NCBI GenBank assembly: GCA_041908585.1
Contig: JAYRFB010000262.1
Span: 1 to 28,410 of the forward strand
Reading direction: 5' to 3'
DNA from: CAINDZ01 sp041908585
GTDB taxonomy: Bacteria; Krumholzibacteriota; Krumholzibacteriia; LZORAL124-64-63
DNA length: 28,410 nt
In this document: piece by piece, positions 8,464 to 15,478 of the stretch
How the letters are laid out: each line of letters begins with the position of its first letter
Position numbering within the stretch: the first letter of the stretch is position 1
The notes under the pieces: model-generated
What the model was told of the DNA's origin: nothing
What the model saw: the letters and a program-made list of their open reading frames with translations, nothing else
The model's database searches: none
Position numbers and translations under genes: made by a program

Positions 8464-10038
8464 TCAGAAGGTACGCTCCAGGGACACCGCCCACCAGCGC
8501 CGCGCGATGCCGCCCGCCGGGACCAGCGCCTCTCCACGGCGGCCGTCCAGGCGCGCGCGCCAGGGGCCCGGCACGCCGTCGCGAAGCGGCGCCAGCGCCA
8601 GCCAGGCGTGCCGCTCGCGGGCCAGGTGCGGCGCGTGGCCCTCGGTGCCCCACTCGCTGGCGGCATATCCGAGCTCGAGCTCGGCGCGACCGTTCCCGCG
8701 CCAGCGCACCAGCCCGCCGAAACGCTCACCCGCCCCGCCCAGCGAAGCGCCGAGCAGGCGCCCCCCGTGCTCCCAGCCGGTGGGGAACGAGCTGTTCGCA
8801 TACCAGAGCACCAGCGGATGCAGGGTCTCGACGTACTCGAACGCCAGGTCCCATCGCCCGTCCACCAGCTCGACGCCGGCGACCGAGGCCGGCGCCGCGA
8901 TCTCCGGCAGCAGGCCCCAGGGGCCGCGCGGCAGGAAGTCCTCCCCCGCGTACTCCCACCAGGCGCGCCCCGCGGCCCGCGGCAGCAGGGGCCACGGCGC
9001 GCGGCGCCAGCGCAGTTCCAGCTGCGCGGAGAACAGGCGGTCGGTGAAGGGGCCCGACTCCAGCTCGTCCCAGGTGGTGCCGGGCGGTGGGAAGTTGATC
9101 CGCAGCAGGTCGGGCCAGAGCGTGCCCGAACGTGGCGCCGCGATGGCCGCGTGCGTGAAGCCCAGCCGCGCCCAGTCGGTCAGCCGCCAGCGCACGAGCC
9201 ACTGGAAGAACCAGGGCCGATCCACGCGCAAGGGTCCGGCATCACCGCTGCCGACGGGTCGCCCGCTCAGCAGGCCGGTCCGCACGAGCAGCGCCTGCGG
9301 TCCCAGCGGCCGCAGCACGCCCGGCCAGCTCCAGGGCCCGGTACGGCGCACGGTCAGCGCCGGAAACGGCGGCGCGTCCCCGTCCAGCAACAGCGCCGCG
9401 CCGAGGCCGGGCCCGTGGCGTCGCGGCTCCCAGCCCAGGGAGGCGGCCCATCCCCGGGCCTCGAAGCCGACCACCGCGCGCACGACGTCAAGGTCCGCGT
9501 CCCCATCCAGCAGCAGCGCGCGCCGCGCCTGCGCCGGGCCGGTCGCGGGATCCCAAGCCGGCCAGGACAGCGGATCCCCCGCCAACGCCTCGTCGCGCGC
9601 GCGCGCGGCGCCCCAGCCGTTCCGCAGCGTGCCGCGCACGGTCAGCGCCGCCCACCACGCGCCGCGCGCCGCCTGGGCGCCCGCCTCCACCGTCAGGTTC
9701 GCGCCGGGGGCCCACTCCAGGCCGGCCTGCCCGGGCTGGAGCCCGCCGCGGTCGCCGGCGCCGGCCAGCAGGCGCGCCTCGGTGCGCGGGCTCCCGCCGG
9801 GCGCCGTGTGGCGTGCCCCCAATGCCGCCGCCTCGGCGGGCAGCACCCCGGCTGCGTCGGCAGCGTCGAGCAGGCGCGCCAGCTCGGCCCCGCTCACAGG
9901 CCGGTCGGACGGGGGCTGCAACCCGGCCAGCAGGCAGATCCGTCGCAGGGTGTCCCAGGGAAGCAGGCGGGGATCGAGATCGCCGGCCGGGACCGCCGTG
10001 GCAGCGGTCCCGACCGGCGCAGGACCCGTTGGCGGCAT
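8464..10038 (-). CDS. Wzi-like capsule assembly outer-membrane protein; 5' end unresolved
   Basis: About 525 residues from the first canonical in-frame ATG (10038). The pattern of alternating polar and aromatic strands suits a beta-barrel. Stretches such as RRHGPGLGAALLLDGDAPPFPALTVRR, GRWDLAFEYVET and PTGWEHGGRLLGASLGG resemble the Wzi family, whose founding member helps anchor capsule polysaccharide at the cell surface. The start is odd. The same frame upstream of 10038 encodes a convincing signal peptide (RRGRVARALAFVLGLGG, then AVLPAQA, about 10131-10050), but there is no ATG, GTG or TTG at its head, and the ATG at 10038 has no ribosome binding site. The frame overlaps the end of the small membrane gene upstream in the -1 register. 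A base error, a rare start codon or frameshifting would explain this. Confidence 0.6.
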   Translation of the reverse strand: MPPTGPAPVGTAATAVPAGDLDPRLLPWDTLRRICLLAGLQPPSDRPVSGAELARLLDAADAAGVLPAEAAALGARHTAPGGSPRTEARLLAGAGDRGGLQPGQAGLEWAPGANLTVEAGAQAARGAWWAALTVRGTLRNGWGAARARDEALAGDPLSWPAWDPATGPAQARRALLLDGDADLDVVRAVVGFEARGWAASLGWEPRRHGPGLGAALLLDGDAPPFPALTVRRTGPWSWPGVLRPLGPQALLVRTGLLSGRPVGSGDAGPLRVDRPWFFQWLVRWRLTDWARLGFTHAAIAAPRSGTLWPDLLRINFPPPGTTWDELESGPFTDRLFSAQLELRWRRAPWPLLPRAAGRAWWEYAGEDFLPRGPWGLLPEIAAPASVAGVELVDGRWDLAFEYVETLHPLVLWYANSSFPTGWEHGGRLLGASLGGAGERFGGLVRWRGNGRAELELGYAASEWGTEGHAPHLARERHAWLALAPLRDGVPGPWRARLDGRRGEALVPAGGIARRWWAVSLERTF

Positions 10039-10106
10039 GTCGCCAGGCGCTGCGGCGCGGACCGCCTGCGCGGGCAGGACGGCGCCGCCGAGACCCAGGA
10101 CGAAGG

Positions 10107-10379
10107 CTAGAGCCCGAGCAACCCGCCCACGACGGCCCCGATCAGGAGGACCGGCAGCGCAACCGCCAGCAGGATCAGTCCCACCGGCAGCAACGCGGCC
10201 AGCACCACCAGCCCGGCCAGCACCAGCGGCACCACCACCAGCAGGGTGACCACAGCTCCGAGCAGGCCGGCCAGCAGCTTGAACGGCAGCACCACCAGGG
10301 CCACCACGACCTTCAGGGCGAACAGGCCTGCCCCCAGGAAGGCGGCCAGCAGCACCAGGATGACGATCGCTTCGAGCAT
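10107..10379 (-). CDS. Small hydrophobic membrane protein (90 residues), unknown function
   Basis: MLEAIVILVLLAAFLGAG begins a protein made almost only of Leu, Val, Ala and Gly, with Phe-Lys and Ala-Leu-Lys breaks near residues 22 and 34. It should form about three membrane helices. The ATG has GGAGG seven bases upstream, and nearly every codon ends in G or C, as in the window's real genes; this is why I prefer it to the Wzi frame read through the same DNA. It ends in TAG at 10107, just where the signal-peptide-like part of the Wzi-like frame begins, so coupled expression is likely. I recognise no family with certainty, and no function can be assigned. Confidence 0.6.
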   Translation of the reverse strand: MLEAIVILVLLAAFLGAGLFALKVVVALVVLPFKLLAGLLGAVVTLLVVVPLVLAGLVVLAALLPVGLILLAVALPVLLIGAVVGGLLGL

Positions 10380-10642
10380 GGTCCGGCCTCCGACGTGCGG
10401 TCACGGGTGCGCCTGTGGCGGCTGGCGCCGGGACGGTCCCGGCGGCGTCGACCCCTCGCGGGGCCGGGCGAGGTCGCCGGCCGCACCCTCGCCGGTCATC
10501 GCCATCGCCGCGCATGGTACCCTCCCGCCGGGCCGTTTGTTCGCGCCTGCCGGCACCCGGCTCACGCGGTCGGGCGACAGGACACGGTGAGGTGGGCGAT
10601 CGCCCCGTATCACGAACCATGTCATGAAACAGAAAAAACATG
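10380..10642. other. Gene-free stretch upstream of the small membrane gene
   Basis: Two hundred and sixty bases with no ORF that I trust. An ATG on the minus strand near 10515 is preceded by GGGAGGG, but the frame it opens gives an Arg/Pro/Gly-rich product and runs in another frame through the 90-residue gene. From about 10610 the DNA turns AT-rich and leads into the promoter below. No clear promoter for the minus-strand genes was found. Confidence 0.5.
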
Positions 10643-10672
10643 TGGACAATTGCGCCCATAACGTCCTATAAT
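10643..10672 (+). promoter_or_regulatory. Sigma70-type promoter driving a structured element
   Basis: TGGACA (10643-10648, one change from TTGACA) and a perfect TATAAT (10667-10672) are separated by 18 bases. This is the best -10 box in the window and lies in a small AT-rich island within very GC-rich DNA. No plus-strand ORF follows; the predicted +1 (about 10679) coincides with the first base of the inverted repeat at 10679-10764. Confidence 0.6.
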
Positions 10673-10681
10673 TTGCCCATA
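10648..10681. promoter_or_regulatory. Direct repeat flanking the -10 box, possible operator
   Basis: AATT-GC-GCCCATA (10648-10660) and AATT-T-GCCCATA (10670-10681) repeat the core GCCCATA exactly 21 bp apart, two turns of the helix, so both copies face the same side of the DNA. One lies in the promoter spacer, the other reaches from the -10 box to the start point. This is the layout expected of a repressor site. Confidence 0.4.
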
Positions 10682-10764
10682 GCTGCTTCACAGGCGACAA
10701 TCCGTGGGTATTGTTGAAGCTCGCGCACTTCCATGAGCACCCACGTAGACCGTGAAGCAGCTAT
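10679..10764 (+). ncRNA. Candidate structured small RNA (nested hairpin)
   Basis: ATAGCTGCTTCAC (10679-10691) pairs perfectly over 13 bp with GTGAAGCAGCTAT (10752-10764). Inside it CGTGGGT (10703-10709) pairs with ACCCACG (10739-10745), 7 bp perfect, and a terminal GAAG/CUUC helix (10716-10719 with 10728-10731) can close the top; GCTC/GAGC (10719-10722 with 10735-10738) is an alternative. The internal loops are unequal (11 and 6 nt). A good promoter places +1 at the base of the helix. Downstream hairpins at 10796-10821 and 10849-10877 could end a transcript of about 140-200 nt. It matches no RNA family that I recognise (not tRNA, tmRNA, SRP or RNase P RNA), though a long hairpin with a central bubble is loosely reminiscent of 6S RNA. 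No target-site duplication flanks it, which argues against a mobile MITE. Confidence 0.4.
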
Positions 10765-10795
10765 ATATTTGAACCGCTTGGCAGGCTAGCACCGT

Positions 10796-10821
10796 GCGCC
10801 GGCAGTGGTCAACGCCGGCGC
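10796..10821. repeat. Perfect 8-bp inverted repeat downstream of the candidate RNA
   Basis: GCGCCGGC (10796-10803) and GCCGGCGC (10814-10821) form an 8-bp stem with a 10-nt loop, between the candidate RNA and the terminator of the M16 genes. It may be part of the same transcript or a terminator without a T run. Confidence 0.35.
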
Positions 10822-10848
10822 CCCTGCGCCTGCGGCGGCGGGAACGGC

Positions 10849-10877
10849 AAGGCCCGGGACGCGAGGTCCCGGGCCTT
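10849..10877 (-). terminator. Hairpin terminator after the M16 peptidase pair
   Basis: AAGGCCCGGGAC (10849-10860) and its exact complement GTCCCGGGCCTT (10866-10877) form a 12-bp stem with a 5-nt loop, 28 bp past the stop codon of the second M16 gene. The stem ends in TT but no longer T run follows. Because it is symmetrical it could also stop plus-strand transcripts from the candidate RNA. Confidence 0.65.
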
Positions 10878-10904
10878 CCCCGTCTCCGGTCCCGACCCTG
10901 GCGG

Positions 10905-13052
10905 CTACTTCTTCACGAACAGCGCCGGGTCGACCTTCGGGTTCGCCGTGAAGGCCTCGGTGCGGCCCTTCGCGAACTCCTCGTCGTCGAAGTACAGGCG
11001 CATGCGGACGGGCATCAGGATGCCGTCGAAGGCCTTGTATTCGTCGAGGTACGTCTTCTGCGTCACCGGCGCGCCGGTGACCGGCGACTTGCCGGGCTGC
11101 TGCACCATGACCGGCAGCCCGTCCTGGTCCGCGAAGTAGATGATCCGGTAGTCCTCGCCGACGCCGGTGACGTACACGGGCAGGCAGGGCTTGCCCTCGA
11201 CCTCCTGGGGAGCCAGTGCCTGGAAGGTGAAGGCGGCGGGCTCGCGCATCGTGCCGAGCATGTCCGTGCGGAGCTCCTCGCGGGCGTCGGCCAGGTCCTC
11301 TGCGGACATGTCCTTGCTGCCCATCGGCGACTGCTGCCAGCCGGCGTCGCCTGCCACGACCGCGGTCATGCTGCCGAACGGCGTCTTCTGCACGGTGTGG
11401 ACCTTGTCGGGGTAGCCGACGGTCTTCTCGATCGTGAAGCTGAGCGCCATGCCCTGGATCGTGGCATCGAGCACGGTCTTCTCGAAGTAGGCCTTGAGGC
11501 CCGTGAACTTCGCGGCGCCGCCGGCCGCCGCGATGGCGCGGTCGACGGCCTTGCGGCCCAGCTCAAGGCTCTCGGGCGTCGCGGCCGGCACCGAGAAGGC
11601 GGGCTCGGGGATGGTGATGTCCACCATGTTCACCGGGCCGAAGGTGCTGAAGTCGCCGTCGAAATCCTCGTAGTTGCCCACGGCGAGGATGCTCATGCGC
11701 TCGGGATGCCAGGCCGTCTGCGTGGCGGCCAGGACGGCGTTCGGCGTCAACTCGCGGACCTGCACCAGGTAGTTCTGCAGGAAATCGGCGGGGTAGCCGA
11801 AGCGCTCGAACATGACCAGGCGGTCGAGGACCTCGCGCTTGCTGTCGTAGTTGAACACCTCGGAGTTGAGGATGTTGTCCTTCGCGCGCGCCAGCTCCTC
11901 CTCCGTGACCGGCTCGGTGACCATGCGCTGGATCTCGGCAAGGATGGCCGCAGTCGCCTTCTGGCTCGACTCCGACTTGGTCATCGTGAACGCGGCAAAC
12001 AGGCCCGGGTAGCGCCAGCCGGTGCCGGGCATGCTGCCCACGGAGTAGGCCAGGCCCTGGCGGCTGCGCACCTCGTTGAACAGGCGCGTCGCGAAGCCGC
12101 CGCCCAGGATCTTGTTGGCCACCTGGACGCCCGCGTAGTGGGGATCGCTCGCGCGGATGCCACGGGCGCCCATGATGATCGTCGTCTGGGTCAGGTCGTC
12201 CTTGTCCACGACGTTGACGGTGCGCGGGAAGTCGGGGATCTCCGGGTCTTCCGGCAGCGGCGCCGTCGCCTTGGGCCAGCCGGCGAACGCGGCCTCGATC
12301 TTCGCGACCATGTCCTTCGCGGCGAAGTCGCCGACGACGACCAGGTACATGCGGTCGGGAGCGAAGAAGCGGGCGTGGAAGTCGACCAGGTCCTGGCGCG
12401 AGATACGGGCGACCGTCTCGTACTCGGGCACGCGGGCCAGCGGGTGGTCGGCGCCGAAGACGACCCTGGACGCCTCGCGCTGCGCGATCGACATCGGGTC
12501 GTCGTTGCGCCGGCTGATCTCCGCCTTCTGCTCCTCGCGGGCGAGCTTGATCTTGTCCTCGGGGAAGGCCGGGTTGCGCAGGATGTCCGCCAGCAGCTCC
12601 AGGCCCAGGTCCGCGTCCTCAGTCAGCGCGGAGAGATAGGCTGTACCCTCGGTCTGCCCGATCCCGGTCTCCACGGCCATGCCGCGGGCCTCGACCAGCT
12701 CGTCGATGGCGTCGCCGGAACGCGTCGGCGTGCCGCCCGAGCGCATCACGGTGCCGGTCATCGCCGCCAGGCCGAGCAGTTCGGCGGGCTCGTAGATGGA
12801 TCCGACGTCGATGGTCGCGCTGAGTTCGACCAGCGGCAGTTCGTGGTCCTCGGCCAGGTAGACGACCATGCCGTTCTCGAGCACGACGCGCTCGTAGGCG
12901 GGCGGCGTGAACTGCCTGAGGGCCGGCACGGGGATCTTCTCCCAGGGCTTCTTCGGCGCCGCGACGGCCGTCCCGGCCGTCCCCAGCGTGAGCGCCGCGA
13001 GAACGAGCGCCAGCAGCGGCAGCACCGCGCGCGCAGAGTTGGATCGCTTCAT
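10905..13052 (-). CDS. M16 family peptidase-like protein lacking the zinc motif, exported
   Basis: A 715-residue exported member of the M16 (insulinase/processing-peptidase) family. The signal peptide MKRSNSARAVLPLLALVLAA ends near AVA-APKK (about residue 31). Two M16 halves follow. Where an active enzyme has His-x-x-Glu-His, this one reads LLGLAAMTGTVMRSGGT, so it cannot bind zinc in the usual way. The C-terminal M16 half keeps FNEVRSRQGLAYSVGS, the Arg/Tyr substrate-holding motif. About 200 further residues (from roughly 500) form a C-terminal domain that I do not recognise. It is the second gene after a catalytic M16, 53 bp apart, as in other paired M16 systems where the two halves form one heterodimeric protease. 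The start ATG has AAAGGA about 8 bases upstream. Confidence 0.9.
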   Translation of the reverse strand: MKRSNSARAVLPLLALVLAALTLGTAGTAVAAPKKPWEKIPVPALRQFTPPAYERVVLENGMVVYLAEDHELPLVELSATIDVGSIYEPAELLGLAAMTGTVMRSGGTPTRSGDAIDELVEARGMAVETGIGQTEGTAYLSALTEDADLGLELLADILRNPAFPEDKIKLAREEQKAEISRRNDDPMSIAQREASRVVFGADHPLARVPEYETVARISRQDLVDFHARFFAPDRMYLVVVGDFAAKDMVAKIEAAFAGWPKATAPLPEDPEIPDFPRTVNVVDKDDLTQTTIIMGARGIRASDPHYAGVQVANKILGGGFATRLFNEVRSRQGLAYSVGSMPGTGWRYPGLFAAFTMTKSESSQKATAAILAEIQRMVTEPVTEEELARAKDNILNSEVFNYDSKREVLDRLVMFERFGYPADFLQNYLVQVRELTPNAVLAATQTAWHPERMSILAVGNYEDFDGDFSTFGPVNMVDITIPEPAFSVPAATPESLELGRKAVDRAIAAAGGAAKFTGLKAYFEKTVLDATIQGMALSFTIEKTVGYPDKVHTVQKTPFGSMTAVVAGDAGWQQSPMGSKDMSAEDLADAREELRTDMLGTMREPAAFTFQALAPQEVEGKPCLPVYVTGVGEDYRIIYFADQDGLPVMVQQPGKSPVTGAPVTQKTYLDEYKAFDGILMPVRMRLYFDDEEFAKGRTEAFTANPKVDPALFVKK

Positions 13053-13105
13053 GTCAGGTGGTCCTTTCCGGTCCCCGCCCGGTCGGCGGGGCTCGCGTTT
13101 CCGAA

Positions 13106-14614
13106 CTAGGAGTCCTTCTCGGTCTCGATGATGGCGACGGTGCGGTTGCTCTCGTCGAACACCTGGCCCGCGACGCGCTTGACGTCGTCGAGCGTGACCG
13201 CCTCGATGCGCGCGACCGCGTCGAACAGGCGGCGCCAGTCGCCGAAATAGGTCTGGTAGAAGGCGAGCTGCTCGGCCATGCCGCCGTTGCCCTGCAGGCC
13301 GCGGACGAACTCGGCGCGGGCCCGCTGCTTGACCGCCGCGAGCTCCTGCTCGGTGACGCCGTCGGCCACCAGCCGCTCGATCTCCGCGTCGATCGCCGCT
13401 TCCATGTCGGCCGCCGTCCGGTCCTTGACGGGGATGCCCACGACCAGCATTCCGGTCTCGTACTTCTGGCCCGGGAAGCCGGGGAACGACATGGCCTGCA
13501 CGGCGATGTTGTCCTGCTTGACGAGCTTCGTGTAGAGGCGGCTGGTGCGCCCCTGGCCGAGCACGCCGGCCAGGACCTCGTAGACCGGCCAGTCCGGGTG
13601 GCGGATGTTCTCGATGTGGTAGCCGGCGGCGTAGATGGGCTGCGACTCGTCCTTCATGACGAAGCGCTTCTCGCCCAGCTGCGCGGGCTCGAAGGTCTCG
13701 ACCGGCTCGGGGTTGCCGGCCGGAATCGCCGAGAAGTACTTCTGCGCGTACTTGCGGACGTCGGCCAGCGTGACGTCGCCGACGATCGCCACCACGATGT
13801 TCGAGCCGACGTAGTTCGCCTCGAAGTACTCCTGGCAGTCCGCGCGGCTGACGTTCTCGAGGTCGGACAGGTAGCCGATGGTCGAGTGGTGGTAGCCGTT
13901 GGCCATGAACATCAGGTTCTGGAACTGCTCGATGAGGCGACCGATCGGATTGTTGTCGGTGCGCATCCGGCGTTCCTCGGTGACCGGGCCGTCCTTCTCC
14001 GTGTAGAACTCGCGCAGCACAGGACGCGACATGCGCGCGCCCTCGAGGTAGGCCCACAGCTCCAGGCGGTTGCTGGGAAAGCTGTAGAGGTACACGGTCA
14101 CGTCGGTGCTGGTCGAGGCGTTGAGGCCCTGGCCGCCGTTGTTCTCGACGATCTGGCCGAACTCGTTGGTGACCACGAAAGCGCGAGCGGCATCCTTGGC
14201 GGCGGTGAAGGCCGCCTCCAGCTCCGCCAGGCGCGCCGGGTCGGCGTCCGTGCCCTTGAGACGCTCGGCCTTCAGGGCGGCGAACGCCGCGTCCTCCGCC
14301 GCCATGGCCTTGAGCTCGGACTTGTAGTCGGTGGTGCCGATCTCGGCGGTGCCCTTGAAGGCCATGTGCTCGAGGATGTGCGAGAGGCCCGTGTTGCCGC
14401 GCACCTCGTTGGCGCTGCCGACATTCACGAAGGTGCGGAACGAGAAGACCGGGACGTCGTGGTCCTCCAGCACGATGAACTTCACGCCGTTGTCGAGCGT
14501 GAACTCCTGGACCTTGTCCTCGAGGTCGAGGTAGGTCTGGGCGCCCGCGGTCGCGGCGGCCAGCAGGAGCAGGCCGGCGAGCGGCAGGCCGGTTCGGCGG
14601 AAACGGTCGGGCAT
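13106..14614 (-). CDS. M16 family zinc metallopeptidase, catalytic partner, exported
   Basis: A 502-residue exported peptidase. The signal peptide MPDRFRRTGLPLAGLLLLAA ends at AGA-QTYLD. The zinc motif His79-Ile-Leu-Glu82-His83 lies in GLSHILEHMAFKGT. The third ligand, probably Glu214 in VTEERRMRTDNNPIGR, is about 131 residues further on rather than the usual ~76, because a charged helical insert (about 95-145, rich in Ala, Glu and Lys) follows the motif. This insert occurs in a known subgroup of bacterial M16 proteins. The ATG has GGAGG six bases upstream inside the palindrome CCTCCGGAGG (14621-14630), which could partly mask it. It precedes the zinc-less partner in the same transcript. Substrates are unknown; small periplasmic peptides are likely. 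Confidence 0.92.
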   Translation of the reverse strand: MPDRFRRTGLPLAGLLLLAAATAGAQTYLDLEDKVQEFTLDNGVKFIVLEDHDVPVFSFRTFVNVGSANEVRGNTGLSHILEHMAFKGTAEIGTTDYKSELKAMAAEDAAFAALKAERLKGTDADPARLAELEAAFTAAKDAARAFVVTNEFGQIVENNGGQGLNASTSTDVTVYLYSFPSNRLELWAYLEGARMSRPVLREFYTEKDGPVTEERRMRTDNNPIGRLIEQFQNLMFMANGYHHSTIGYLSDLENVSRADCQEYFEANYVGSNIVVAIVGDVTLADVRKYAQKYFSAIPAGNPEPVETFEPAQLGEKRFVMKDESQPIYAAGYHIENIRHPDWPVYEVLAGVLGQGRTSRLYTKLVKQDNIAVQAMSFPGFPGQKYETGMLVVGIPVKDRTAADMEAAIDAEIERLVADGVTEQELAAVKQRARAEFVRGLQGNGGMAEQLAFYQTYFGDWRRLFDAVARIEAVTLDDVKRVAGQVFDESNRTVAIIETEKDS

Positions 14615-14756
14615 GGAATGCCTCCGGAGGTTGTCCCGCGGGCAGGCATGGCCGGCCCTGCAGGCGGCTCGGGACGGGCCGGGACGGCCCGCCGACGCGA
14701 GGGAAAGATTGCGGTCCCGTGATCGTGGGAACGTGTCGGCCGGGATAGGCGTCCGC

Positions 14757-14785
14757 AACGTACCACCGGCCCCGGGGCCTGTCAA
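14757..14785 (-). promoter_or_regulatory. Promoter of the M16 pair
   Basis: On the minus strand a perfect TTGACA (14785-14780) and TACGTT (14762-14757) are 17 bases apart. The -35 box contains the TGA stop of the upstream glycosylase gene. The spacer begins with the 12-bp perfect palindrome GGCCCCGGGGCC (14768-14779), a possible operator or end-of-transcript hairpin for the upstream operon. The leader would be about 135 nt. Confidence 0.55.
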
Positions 14786-15453
14786 ACCGGCGGCACTACG
14801 CGCGAACGGGCGGCGTGTTGCACGCCCGCGGGCGCCGAGAGGCAGCGGCTGTCCGCATCGCAGAACCGCCACGGGACCTCCGTCGCGCGGCGCAGCCCGA
14901 TCCGCGGCGAGGCGACGATGCGCGGCGGGGCGCCGGCCGGGGCGCACAGGCGCAGGCTGCCGGGGGCACCCGCCGGCCGGCGCAGCCGCGCCGCGACCGG
15001 CAGGCCATTCCACGACAGGTCGATGCCCAGGGCCTGGCACAGCCGACCCGGCCCGCCGGCCAGTTCACGGCCGGCCGGATCGCCGCCGGCGGAACCGACC
15101 GGCAGCGCACGCCGCACGGCCATCGCCTCGCTGCCGCGCAGCGGTTCGACCGCCCGCAGGAGCACGGCGCCGGCGACACCGGCCGGACCCGTCACGAAAT
15201 TGAGACAATGATGCATGCCGTAGACGAAGTAGACGTAGGCCAGCCCGGGCGGCCCGAACATGATCGCGCTGCGCGGCGTCGGCCCGCCGGCCGCGTGGGA
15301 GGCGGCATCGTCGCGACCGCCGTAGGCCTCGACCTCGACGATGCGGCCGGCGACGGCGACGCCGTCGGCGGCGACCACCTCGAGCACGGCGCCGACCAGC
15401 GCGCGCGCGACGTCGACGGGGTCACCTGCGAAGAAGGCTCGGTCGTAGGTCAC
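14782..15453 (-). CDS. DNA-3-methyladenine glycosylase (AAG/MPG type)
   Basis: A monofunctional base-excision enzyme that removes alkylated purines such as 3-methyladenine and hypoxanthine. It has 223 residues, normal for bacterial MPG-type enzymes. EVEAYGGRDDAASHA carries the catalytic Glu of the family. MFGPPGLAYVYFVYGMHHCLNFVT is the signature core with the nucleotide-flipping Tyr, and AVLLRAVEPLRG follows. The GTG start has GGAGA about 7 bases upstream. The gene is last in the ABC exporter operon, 25 bp after the second permease, which is an unusual partner for DNA repair. Its stop lies inside the promoter of the M16 genes. Confidence 0.93.
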   Translation of the reverse strand: MTYDRAFFAGDPVDVARALVGAVLEVVAADGVAVAGRIVEVEAYGGRDDAASHAAGGPTPRSAIMFGPPGLAYVYFVYGMHHCLNFVTGPAGVAGAVLLRAVEPLRGSEAMAVRRALPVGSAGGDPAGRELAGGPGRLCQALGIDLSWNGLPVAARLRRPAGAPGSLRLCAPAGAPPRIVASPRIGLRRATEVPWRFCDADSRCLSAPAGVQHAARSRVVPPV

Positions 15454-15478
15454 GCGGTGTCTCCGCAGGCCGTCGGCC

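Noticed and set aside
5127..8801. A 1,224-codon minus-strand frame overlapping icmF in another register
   Set aside because: The icmF frame gives a full-length recognisable protein with all motifs; this frame is Arg/Gly/Ala-rich noise over the same DNA.
6929..10249. A plus-strand open frame of 1,106 codons opposite icmF and the Wzi-like gene
   Set aside because: Its product is a low-complexity Arg/Ala/Pro/Gly mixture with no domain, and it lies antisense to recognised genes. Long stop-free antisense frames are expected in DNA this GC-rich.
10401..10700. Minus-strand 99-codon frame across the AT-rich island, and an ATG near 10515 with GGGAGGG upstream
   Set aside because: The product is Pro/Arg-rich and not protein-like after its first 30 residues. 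The second frame would run through the whole 90-residue gene, which has better codon use.
10679..10764. Element read as a MITE or insertion-sequence remnant with 13-bp terminal inverted repeats
   Set aside because: No target-site duplication at the edges, the flanks differ (TTGCCC against ATATTT), and the promoter fits the edge too exactly.
10794..13109. A plus-strand open frame of 771 codons opposite the second M16 gene
   Set aside because: Antisense to a clear exported M16 protein and without recognisable motifs; a GC-driven shadow.
13106..15040. Longer form of the catalytic M16 protein starting at 15040
   Set aside because: The extension lacks protein-like character, covers the glycosylase gene and would bury the signal peptide; the ATG at 14614 has a good ribosome binding site.
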